Shown here piece after piece: positions 31,509-39,090 of a DNA stretch of 39,090 bases. How positions within the stretch are numbered: the stretch's first letter is position 1; every line of letters starts with the position of its first letter. The DNA comes from Spirochaetia bacterium. Lineage in GTDB: Bacteria; Spirochaetota; Spirochaetia; Treponematales; Treponemataceae. Below the pieces are notes generated by a model. The model worked only from the letters and a program-made list of their open reading frames with translations, searched no databases and was not told the DNA's origin. The stretch is taken from positions 1 to 39,090 of the forward strand of contig CAAGBC010000045.1 in the NCBI GenBank assembly GCA_900767955.1, written 5' to 3'. The translations under genes and the position numbers were made by a program.

Positions 31509-34500
31509 TAGATTTCGATTTCGCCTTTGTAAAGAAGTTCTGCTCCACCTGTTAAGTAAACTGTGTCTTCTGTGTATTTTACAGATAATTTTCCACCACG
31601 AACATTTACTGTTATGTCTTCATTCATTGGACAATATCCGTTTAATACAGCAGCAATTGCAGCGGCACAAGCACCTGTTCCACAAGCTGGAGTTTCGCCA
31701 TTTCCTCTTTCCCATGTGCGCATTTTCAATTCGTTTCTTCCTACAACACGAACAAATTCTGTATTAATTCGTTTTGGGAATACTGAATCATTTTCAAACA
31801 TAGGGCCGATTATTTCTACATTTACTTTGTCTACAAAACCACAGAATACAACACAATGTGGATTTCCTACAGAAAGACAAGTTACATCGTAATTCATTCC
31901 GTTTACTGTCAAAGGAACATTTACAATTTTTCCGTCTTTGGCTTCTAATGTTGTAGGCAATTTTTCTGGAGCAAATTCTGGTTTACCCATATCTACAGAA
32001 ACTGCAGAAACTTTTCCGTTTAATTTGTAAATTGTAAGATTTTTTACACCGTTTTGTGTTTCTACTGTAATTTCTGCTGTTGGTTCAGTTGGATTATGAT
32101 TATCTGCAATTCCATTTACATTGTTATCAAACAAATATTTTGCAACTGCTCTTAATCCGTTTCCAGACATATTAACTTCTGTTCCGTCTTGATTGTAGAA
32201 TCTCATTGCAGCATCAGCTTTATCGCTCTTTTCTACAATAATTAATGAATCAGCACCAATTCCTGTACGACGATTGCACAAACGAACTGCTAATCCTGCT
32301 GGATTACTTACAGGCTGTTCAGAAGTGTCAACTAAAATAAAGTCGTTTCCTGTACATTCCATTTTGTAGAAATGAAGTTTTTCTCTTGATGTTCTTAAAT
32401 CATTGATATCAACAAGTTCTACATTGTTTACATCATAGTTAGAAGCTAAACAATCAGCGATTGCATTTGCTGTATCTAATGATGTCAAACATGGAATATC
32501 TCTTTCTACTGCATGACGACGCATTTTTACAGAATCAGCTCTTGGGTCACGGCCTTTTGCTGATGTAGAAATTACATAATCAATTTTTCCTGTATCAAGA
32601 AGAGTTAGCAAGTTATCTTCTGAATTTTCGTGGATTTTGTTTACGATTTCTACTTCCATTCCAAAGTCAGAAATTGTTTTTGCGTTTCCTTCTGTAGCGT
32701 AAAGTTTAAATCCCATATCGTAGAATTTCTTTGCTAATTCAGGAAGTTCGTATTTATCTGTTTTTCTTACGCTGAACAAAACGCCACCATTGCGTTTCAT
32801 TGTGTATCCAGCAGCAAGTAAACCTTTGAAAATTGCTTCTTCTCTTGTTGCAGCTAAACCTAAAACTTCACCAGTTGATTTCATTTCTGGACCAAGATGT
32901 GTATCAACATCCATCAATTTTTCAAAACTGAATACTGGAACTTTTACTGCAAAATATGGAGGAATTCTGTACAAGCCAGTTCCGTATCCCATATCTTTAA
33001 TTTTTTCACCAAGCATTGCGCGTGTAGCAAGTTCTACCATTGGAACGCCTGTAACTTTACTAATATAAGGAACTGTACGACTTGAACGAGGGTTTACTTC
33101 AATAATGTATAAATCATTGTTGTAAATCAAATACTGAATATTTACTAAACCTTTTGTTCCAAGTTTTAATGCTAAATCCTGACTTTGTTTAATGATTTTT
33201 TCACGAAGAACATCATTTAAGTTCCAGCTTGGGTAAACAGCAATAGAGTCACCAGAGTGAATACCTGTGCGTTCAATGTGTTCCATAATTCCAGGAATAA
33301 GAACATCTTCACCATCACAGATTCCATCAACTTCAAGCTCAATACCCATCATGTATTGGTCAATAAGAACTGGATTTTCAATTCCCTGTGCCAAAATGAT
33401 TTTCATGTATTCTTTTACATCATCATCATTAAATGCAACAATCATGTTCTGTCCACCAAGAACATAACTTGGACGAAGCAATACTGGATAACCTAATTTT
33501 TTTGTTGCTTCCAAAGCTTCTTCACAAGTAAAGATTGTTAATCCTTTTGGACGATTGATATTTAATTTTTCACAAAGTTCTTCAAATCTTTCACGGTCTT
33601 CTGCAAGGTCAATTGAATTTGCACTTGTTCCTAAAATTTGAATTCCTTGGCTGTCTAAGAATTTTGTAAGTTTAATAGCAGTTTGACCACCGAATGCAAC
33701 TACAACACCAATTGGTTTTTCTGTGTTGATAACGCCCATTACATCTTCTGGAGTAAGTGGTTCAAAATACAAACGGTCTGCTGTGTCAAAGTCTGTAGAA
33801 ACTGTTTCTGGGTTATTGTTGATAATTGCAACTTCGTAACCAAGTTTTTTCAAGTTCCATACACACTGAACACTTGCGTAGTCAAATTCAATTCCCTGTC
33901 CGATACGAATTGGCCCAGAACCAAGAACTACGATAGTTCCTTTGCTAGAACGATTTTTTAAGTTTTTAAGATAATCAGCTGATTCGTTTTCACAGTTATA
34001 TGCTGAATAGAAATATGGAGAATCGCTTTCAAAACGACCTGTACAAGTGCTTACCAATTTGAAACTTGAAGGAATGTGTGCAAGTTTGCCTTCTTTTACA
34101 AGTTTTGCAGCTTCTTCTGCTTCTTTAAGATTTCCTAATGCACCTGTAATTGTTACACCAGAAACATCTTGAATTAATTTATCTGGGAAACCAGCTTCTT
34201 TTAATTCTTTGTATTTTTCTAATGTTAATTCTGCTTTTCCGTTTTTAACATCTTCAAGGAAATGTTCATTATTAACAATGTTTTGGAATTTATCTAAGAA
34301 CCACCAGTCAATTTTTGTGATTGCGTAAATTTCTTCGTGAGTTAAAATTCCACGATACATTGCTTCATAAACTGCAAAAATTCTTTGGTCAGTACATTCA
34401 CCAACTCTGCGTTTAATGTCTTCATCGCTTTCTGTTGTAAATGCTTTTAAGCGCATTGAATTTACACCGATTTCAGCACCGCGCATTGACTTCATCATTG

Positions 34501-35671
34501 CTTCTTCAAAGTTGTGACCAATAGCCATAACTTCACCAGTAGCTTTCATCTGTGTTCCTAAATCGCGTTTTGCATAAACAAATTTATCAAATGCAAATCT
34601 TGGGAATTTTACAACAGTATATTTTACAGATGGCTGGAAAATAGTTCCATCTGGATTTGATTTAGTAATTTCTGGAATTGTGTAACCAATAGCAATTAAA
34701 GTTGCAACTCTAGCAATTGGATAACCAGATGCTTTAGAAGCAAGTGCAGAAGAACGGCTAACACGAGGATTTACTTCAATAACAGCATAATCCATTGAAT
34801 TTGGTTTTAATGCAAACTGAACATTACATCCACCTTCAACACCAAGAGCGTTTACAATATCCAATGCTGCATTTTTAAGCATATCGTATTCTGCTTGATT
34901 CAAAGATGCTGTTGGAGCCATAACAATTGAGTCACCAGTATGAACACCAACTGGATCAATATTTTCCATAGGACAGATTGGAATACAGTTTCCTGCTGCG
35001 TCGCGCATTACTTCAAATTCAATTTCTTTCCAACCTGTAATACATTTTTCTACAAGAATCTGATGAATTGGAGAACGATGTAAACCGTTTGCAGCAATTT
35101 CTACCATTTGGTCGTGATTATATACAATTCCACCACCTGTTCCACCAAGTGTAAATGCAGGACGAATAATTACTGGATATTCAAGAACTTCTTCTGCATA
35201 TTTAATTGCTGCTTGTAAATCTGTGTGAACTTCAGAAGGAATACATGGCTGATTAATACTTGCCAAACAATCTTTAAATCCCTGTCTGTCTTCAGCTTTA
35301 TCAATAGTTTCTGGATTTGCACCCAAAAGCTGAACATTATGTTTTGCCAAAAATCCTGATTTAGCTAATTCCATAGAAAGAGTTAAACCTGTTTGACCAC
35401 CCAAAGTAGAAAGCAAACTATCAGGTTTTTCTTTTTCAATAATACGCATTACTGTTTCTAAAGTAAGTGGCTCAATGTAAATTTCATCAGCCATTGCGTG
35501 ATCAGTCATCAATGTTGCTGGGTTTGAGTTCACAAGAACAACTTCAAGCCCTTTTTCTTTAAGTGCTTTACAAGCTTGATTTCCTGCATAGTCAAATTCT
35601 GCAGCCTGTCCAATAATAATTGGTCCAGAACCAATAACCATAACTTTGTGAATTTTTGGATTTAAAGGCAT
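31508..35671 (-). CDS. carB: Carbamoyl-phosphate synthase large subunit fused to DapF-like epimerase
   Basis: A 1387-residue protein in one frame. Residues 1-1095 are full-length CarB: VMVIGSGPIIIGQAAEFDYAG at the start (first 12: VMVIGSGPIIIG), two ATP-grasp halves (the second from IVVLGSGPIRIGQGIEFDY), and an MGS-like allosteric domain (YATEGNAKTI, STSAKGRDPRADS). It makes carbamoyl phosphate for pyrimidines and arginine with CarA, which is not in the window. Residues 1099-1387 are a DapF-fold domain beginning HFYKMECTGNDFILVD, with GNPHCVVF and ERGNGETPACGTGA (catalytic C1330), but the first catalytic Cys is Ser (S1169 in NMSGNG). No stop or frame break is seen at the joint. GGGAG precedes the ATG. 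Confidence 0.93.
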   Translation of the reverse strand: MPLNPKIHKVMVIGSGPIIIGQAAEFDYAGNQACKALKEKGLEVVLVNSNPATLMTDHAMADEIYIEPLTLETVMRIIEKEKPDSLLSTLGGQTGLTLSMELAKSGFLAKHNVQLLGANPETIDKAEDRQGFKDCLASINQPCIPSEVHTDLQAAIKYAEEVLEYPVIIRPAFTLGGTGGGIVYNHDQMVEIAANGLHRSPIHQILVEKCITGWKEIEFEVMRDAAGNCIPICPMENIDPVGVHTGDSIVMAPTASLNQAEYDMLKNAALDIVNALGVEGGCNVQFALKPNSMDYAVIEVNPRVSRSSALASKASGYPIARVATLIAIGYTIPEITKSNPDGTIFQPSVKYTVVKFPRFAFDKFVYAKRDLGTQMKATGEVMAIGHNFEEAMMKSMRGAEIGVNSMRLKAFTTESDEDIKRRVGECTDQRIFAVYEAMYRGILTHEEIYAITKIDWWFLDKFQNIVNNEHFLEDVKNGKAELTLEKYKELKEAGFPDKLIQDVSGVTITGALGNLKEAEEAAKLVKEGKLAHIPSSFKLVSTCTGRFESDSPYFYSAYNCENESADYLKNLKNRSSKGTIVVLGSGPIRIGQGIEFDYASVQCVWNLKKLGYEVAIINNNPETVSTDFDTADRLYFEPLTPEDVMGVINTEKPIGVVVAFGGQTAIKLTKFLDSQGIQILGTSANSIDLAEDRERFEELCEKLNINRPKGLTIFTCEEALEATKKLGYPVLLRPSYVLGGQNMIVAFNDDDVKEYMKIILAQGIENPVLIDQYMMGIELEVDGICDGEDVLIPGIMEHIERTGIHSGDSIAVYPSWNLNDVLREKIIKQSQDLALKLGTKGLVNIQYLIYNNDLYIIEVNPRSSRTVPYISKVTGVPMVELATRAMLGEKIKDMGYGTGLYRIPPYFAVKVPVFSFEKLMDVDTHLGPEMKSTGEVLGLAATREEAIFKGLLAAGYTMKRNGGVLFSVRKTDKYELPELAKKFYDMGFKLYATEGNAKTISDFGMEVEIVNKIHENSEDNLLTLLDTGKIDYVISTSAKGRDPRADSVKMRRHAVERDIPCLTSLDTANAIADCLASNYDVNNVELVDINDLRTSREKLHFYKMECTGNDFILVDTSEQPVSNPAGLAVRLCNRRTGIGADSLIIVEKSDKADAAMRFYNQDGTEVNMSGNGLRAVAKYLFDNNVNGIADNHNPTEPTAEITVETQNGVKNLTIYKLNGKVSAVSVDMGKPEFAPEKLPTTLEAKDGKIVNVPLTVNGMNYDVTCLSVGNPHCVVFCGFVDKVNVEIIGPMFENDSVFPKRINTEFVRVVGRNELKMRTWERGNGETPACGTGACAAAIAAVLNGYCPMNEDITVNVRGGKLSVKYTEDTVYLTGGAELLYKGEIEI

Positions 35672-35703
35672 ATATTACTCCCATCATTATTTTGCAAAAT
35701 GTA

Positions 35704-35730
35704 TAAAAAAACCGGTCTAAAAAGGCCGGC
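35704..35730 (-). terminator. Terminator hairpin in the carB leader (candidate attenuator)
   Basis: On the minus strand 35729-35726 (CCGG) pairs with 35715-35712, extended by a G-U pair outside and C-G, T-A inside across one mismatch, with a TTTT loop, followed by seven T (35711-35705). Only 33 bases separate it from the carB start codon, leaving little room for a promoter, so it probably lies within the carB mRNA. Confidence 0.65.
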
Positions 35731-35731
35731 A

Positions 35732-35818
35732 TTAAAATTCAAAAAAATCAATAAAAACACAAACACTAATAATAGAGAGAACTAATTTATTAATTTTTGT
35801 GCTGCAATTTGTTTTCAT
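35732..35818 (-). CDS. Possible U-rich leader peptide upstream of carB
   Basis: A 28-codon frame (ATG 35818-35816, TAA 35734-35732) starting MKTNCSTKINK and ending VCVFIDFFEF. Its last 11 codons are very rich in U, and the stop is one base before the terminator hairpin, so a ribosome at the stop would cover the 5' arm. This resembles the UTP-sensing leader of E. coli pyrBI. The Shine-Dalgarno is weak. The translation is a proposal, not proven by the sequence. Confidence 0.4.
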   Translation of the reverse strand: MKTNCSTKINKLVLSIISVCVFIDFFEF

Positions 35819-35861
35819 TCTAAACGAGTATTATATTGAATTTTTAATTCTATGAATAGTA

Positions 35862-36344
35862 TTAAAACAAAGAAATTATATATATCCACAAAAAAACTGC
35901 ACAAGCAATCATCTTCAATCCAGTTCCCAAAATAAAGCCTTTAAAAGAACCAAACGCTGCTTTTATAGCTCTACTATTATCAGATGAATCGTGAATTAAT
36001 TCCCCAATGTACGCACCACAAAAAGGCCCAAGTATAATTCCAATTGGCCCAATAAAAAATCCAATAATCAACCCAATAGTAGAACCCCAAGTTCCTTCTT
36101 TACTTCCGCCAGATTGCTTAGTAAACACAACAGGAAAAATATTATCCACAATTGAAACAACAACAGCAATAACTCCTGTAATTACTAACGCCACAACAGA
36201 AATCTTTGTGTATTCAGAAAAAAACGCAACCAAAAGCCCAATCCAAGATAAAGGAGCTCCTGGCAACACAGGAACAATAGTTCCAGCAAAACCAACAATA
36301 ATTAATACTGCGCCTGCAACAGCAAGAAAAATATCTAAAGCCAT
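35862..36344 (-). CDS. DUF456 membrane protein
   Basis: A 160-residue membrane protein of the DUF456 family, about four helices, rich in Gly. Family motifs are GTIVPVLPGAPLSWIGLL (about 22-39) and a glycine-zipper region IGFFIGPIGIILGPFCGAYIGE near 94-115 (given partly: GPIGIILGPFCGAYIGE). Function unknown. No Shine-Dalgarno precedes the ATG. It lies upstream of carB on the same strand, separated by the candidate leader. Confidence 0.88.
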   Translation of the reverse strand: MALDIFLAVAGAVLIIVGFAGTIVPVLPGAPLSWIGLLVAFFSEYTKISVVALVITGVIAVVVSIVDNIFPVVFTKQSGGSKEGTWGSTIGLIIGFFIGPIGIILGPFCGAYIGELIHDSSDNSRAIKAAFGSFKGFILGTGLKMIACAVFLWIYIISLF

Positions 36345-36414
36345 AGGAACATTCTATAACAAAAATATTCAATTATCCATAAAAAGTTATCTATAAAAAG
36401 TTACTATTTACATA

Positions 36415-36420
36415 TATAAT
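36415..36420 (+). promoter_or_regulatory. -10 box of the radical SAM gene, leaderless spacing
   Basis: A perfect TATAAT ends seven bases before the ATG at 36428. No good -35 and no Shine-Dalgarno are seen. Transcription would start at or next to the start codon. Confidence 0.5.
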
Positions 36421-36427
36421 CTCACTT

Positions 36428-38695
36428 ATGCTAAATACAATAATAATTCAACCGCCACTTGTTCAATTAAATACTCCTTATCCTTCTGGAGCATATCTTC
36501 TTTCTTTTTTTAAGGATTTATATTCAACACACAAAATCAATGGACAAGTTAAATGGTACGATTTAAGCACTGAACTATTTCATAAAATATTTTGCAAAGA
36601 AGGCCTATCATTCATTTTTAATAAAACACAATCCCAAGCATTAAAACTTGCAGATAAATACGAACAACAAAATAACGACAATGCAGCATTCCAATTACGA
36701 AGATATATTTCACAATCAGAAAAATGGTGCAATTGGATAGACATAATAATCAAAATCTTATGCAACGGAAACAGAGAATACACCCACGAATTTGTTCGTT
36801 CAGCCCATGTTCCACGGGGAAACAGAATGGAACAATATTTGTCAAACTTAAACCGTGATGTAACAGTTGAAGATTCACAAATATTAGCAAGCCTAGCCTT
36901 AGCCGATTTAGCAGATTACATAACCACAGTTTACGACCAAAACTTTGCCCTCATACGATATGCAGAAAGCCTTGCCGTAAGCACAGCAACTTTTTCCCAA
37001 GCGGAAGCACAACTTAATTCCCCAATCCTAACCGACTTTTACAAACCATTATTACAAAACATTTTTCAGCAAACAAGCGGAAACACATTGTTCTGCATAT
37101 CGATTCCTTTCCCAGGAACTTTTGTTTCTTCACTATTCACAGCAAAACTAATTCGCTCCCATTACAAAAATCAAGCAGCAATTTCTTTTGGTGGCGGATA
37201 CATCAACACAGAACTCAGAAATATTACAGATGCAAAATTATTCCAATATTGTGATTTCATCAGTTACGACAAAGGCTACGGAAGTTACTTATCACTTTTT
37301 AAAGATTTAAACTTACATTCAGAAAATCAAACACAAAACCCAATTTTGCAAAAACTAGATGGAACTCAATATTACAAAATCACATACAACCACAATAACA
37401 AAATAATTCCTTCCCAAGAAGAAAACATAGAATTCCAAAAGCAAGAATGTTCAATCACAAAAAAACTAGTTCCCGATTTTACGCAAATAGATTTTTCAAA
37501 AAGCCCAAAACTCACCGACGACACAAACCCAATGCACCGAATTTGGAACGACGGTTCTTGGCTAAAAATCTACATGGCATACGGATGTTACTGGCATAGA
37601 TGCGCTTTCTGCGATACAAGCCTAGATTATGTAAAAGATTTCCAAACAACAAATATACAAAACCTTTACAACGGAATTTATGAACAAGCAAAAAAAACAG
37701 GCATCTACGGAATTCACTTTGTAGATGAAGCTTGTCCTCCAATCGGATTACAACAGTTAGCATTGTCTAACTGCAAGCAAAATCCAAAACTCACATTTTG
37801 GGGAAACATACGCTTTGAAAAAACTTTCACCCGAGATTTAGCAGATTTACTTTCCTACGGAGGATTAACAGCTGTTTCTGCAGGAATAGAAATTGCCACA
37901 GGCTCAGGATTATCCACAATCAACAAAGGCACAGAAATCGAACACATAATTGCAGCTTGTTGTGCCTTCAAAGAAGCAGGAATATTAATCCACTCATATA
38001 TGATTTTTGGCTTTTGGAACCAAACTCCACAAGACTTAATAAACTCAATGGAAACTTTAAGACAAATGTTCCAAGAAGGATTATTAGATTCCGCCTTTTG
38101 GCACAAATTCACATTAACAAAACATTCCACAGTTTACAAAGAATGGGAACAAGGCAAACACCCAGACCTAAAACCAATTCCACAAAGTCCAACACAATTT
38201 GCACAAAACAACATCAGCTTTGAAGGCGAAGAAAAAAGCCAAAAATATTCCGACCCACTCAACGCCGCATTAAACCAATGGATGCACGGGCAAAACCTAC
38301 AAAAAAAAGTAGAAACATATTTTCCATTCAAAATGCCACAACCAACAATTGCAAAAAATTTCGTTCAAAGCCAAATCCAAAATTACGAAGAAAAACGCAA
38401 CAAAGCATTTACAACAATCCCAGCCCCAACACAAGAATATGTTTGGCTCGGCGGTTTACCAATAATTCTAAAAAGTCAAAACCAAGCTCAACTAAGTTGG
38501 AACTACCAAGGCGAACAACTTTATGCCGACATCCAAAAATCCCAAGCCCCTAAAATCAAAGAACTGCTAACTCAAATCTCCCCAGAATTCTACGCAAAAG
38601 CAAATCCAACTTTCACAGCAGAAAATTTAATTTCCATCCTGGGCAAAGAACTTTTCTTCCAACTTCGAGGCAACGGTTTATGCCAACTAATTTAA
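36428..38695 (+). CDS. B12-binding-type radical SAM protein
   Basis: A 755-residue protein. The N-terminal part (about 1-300) begins IIIQPPLVQLNTPYPSGAYLL and contains ISFGGGYINTEL and DFISYDKGYGSY, as in cobalamin-binding domains of B12-radical SAM enzymes. The 4Fe-4S motif is C387-x4-C392-x2-C395 (GCYWHRCAFCD), one residue longer than CxxxCxxC. The SAM domain continues with GIHFVDEACPP, FWGNIRFEK and AGIEIATGSGLSTINKGT. The C-terminal 150 residues have no assigned domain. The substrate cannot be told; no biosynthetic partner adjoins. Confidence 0.85.
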   Translation: MLNTIIIQPPLVQLNTPYPSGAYLLSFFKDLYSTHKINGQVKWYDLSTELFHKIFCKEGLSFIFNKTQSQALKLADKYEQQNNDNAAFQLRRYISQSEKWCNWIDIIIKILCNGNREYTHEFVRSAHVPRGNRMEQYLSNLNRDVTVEDSQILASLALADLADYITTVYDQNFALIRYAESLAVSTATFSQAEAQLNSPILTDFYKPLLQNIFQQTSGNTLFCISIPFPGTFVSSLFTAKLIRSHYKNQAAISFGGGYINTELRNITDAKLFQYCDFISYDKGYGSYLSLFKDLNLHSENQTQNPILQKLDGTQYYKITYNHNNKIIPSQEENIEFQKQECSITKKLVPDFTQIDFSKSPKLTDDTNPMHRIWNDGSWLKIYMAYGCYWHRCAFCDTSLDYVKDFQTTNIQNLYNGIYEQAKKTGIYGIHFVDEACPPIGLQQLALSNCKQNPKLTFWGNIRFEKTFTRDLADLLSYGGLTAVSAGIEIATGSGLSTINKGTEIEHIIAACCAFKEAGILIHSYMIFGFWNQTPQDLINSMETLRQMFQEGLLDSAFWHKFTLTKHSTVYKEWEQGKHPDLKPIPQSPTQFAQNNISFEGEEKSQKYSDPLNAALNQWMHGQNLQKKVETYFPFKMPQPTIAKNFVQSQIQNYEEKRNKAFTTIPAPTQEYVWLGGLPIILKSQNQAQLSWNYQGEQLYADIQKSQAPKIKELLTQISPEFYAKANPTFTAENLISILGKELFFQLRGNGLCQLI

Positions 38696-39090
38696 TTTTT
38701 TATTTTAGTATTTAGGGGCAGCATCTTTTTCCAACACGGCGTTCCGTTGCCCGCCAGAGGCTCGGTAGCTGTGAAATATCATCCTGGCATACTGAACTCA
38801 ATTCAGTACCAACACTATATTTAGCAAAGAGATTCCAAAACTTTCTTTGTAGCAAGTGCGTGCAAAGAAGCGTAGCGTTCGGAATGACACTGTTACATCC
38901 TAAATAATATTTCTTCACGCTTCACAGCTACTGGGCTTGCGCCCACAACTCCATGCCTACGCCCGTCCCTCCACAATTCCAAATTATTAACTTTATTCTC
39001 CACACAGATTTGCTCAAGTCTAACGACTTTCACCTTATTTTTTTCCGTGAGTTCCGTTAGGAACGAACAAATCCGCGTGGCTCTAATTTC
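38696..39090. repeat. Gene-free end region with repeat fragments
   Basis: The family B 18-mer is at 38749-38766 with extended similarity to 1825-1864. A palindrome-like CTGAACTCAATTCAG follows near 38799. The family A tail GAACAAATCCGCGTGGC is at 39065-39081, preceded by GTTAG. No reading frame here is credible; a 68-codon minus-strand frame is made of repeat sequence. Confidence 0.65.

Noticed and set aside
35704..35730. Plain terminator of the DUF456 gene
   Set aside because: It is about 130 bases past that stop and only 33 before carB, with a U-rich frame ending at its base; attenuator is the better reading, though a terminator role is not excluded.
38712..38918. 68-codon minus-strand frame
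   Set aside because: Made of repeat family B and palindrome sequence; no start signal or protein pattern.

Overview
The window is AT-rich DNA that most resembles a host-associated or rumen/gut-type treponeme (Spirochaetota). The clues are a GH18 protein whose signal peptide ends in the FAGGKKD pattern common in Treponema exported proteins, a beta-barrel gene whose promoter holds a poly-G tract as in T. pallidum TP0126, a PFL/UPF0210 protein, and many short structured intergenic repeats. No rRNA, tRNA, CRISPR array or transposase was seen. The genus is an inference from gene content.

Layout. 1-3.2 kb: an aromatic amino acid ammonia-lyase (minus strand) between copies of a structured repeat (family A), then a small SH3-like secreted protein among more repeats. 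3.2-13.1 kb: nagB, a poly-G-promoter outer-membrane barrel gene, a PFL/UPF0210 protein, a GH18 protein, a ModF-like tandem ATPase divergent from a YwqG/DUF1963 protein, and a large beta-helix lipoprotein. 13.1-28.7 kb: a 17-gene minus-strand aryl polyene (APE) lipid operon. 28.8-31.0 kb: a divergent exported GH31 glycosidase. 31.1-36.3 kb: VanZ-like protein, a carB-dapF fusion with a likely U-rich attenuator leader, and a DUF456 membrane protein. 36.4-38.7 kb: a B12/radical SAM protein. The last 395 bases hold only repeat fragments.

The APE operon has the gene order of the proteobacterial ape clusters, B to R: methyltransferase, chain-length factor, acyltransferase, two ACPs, membrane protein plus AMP-ligase (fused here), dehydratase, glycosyltransferase and LpxL-like acyltransferase (one gene elsewhere, split here), thioesterase, LolA-like carrier, MMPL exporter, DUF3261 lipoprotein, ketosynthase, dehydratase, ketoreductase, ketosynthase. 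Together they should activate an aryl starter, extend it with malonyl units by a type II PKS into a conjugated polyene, attach it to a sugar/acyl lipid, and move it to the outer membrane. The ammonia-lyase about 12 kb away could supply the coumarate-type starter. An intrinsic terminator followed by a new promoter divides the operon between apeM and apeN.

The most notable points besides the APE operon are the carB-dapF fusion (with the first DapF catalytic Cys replaced by Ser), the pyrBI-like leader before carB, the poly-G promoter spacer, a repeat family with compensatory base changes in its hairpins, and several promoters placed so close to start codons that leaderless mRNAs are likely.
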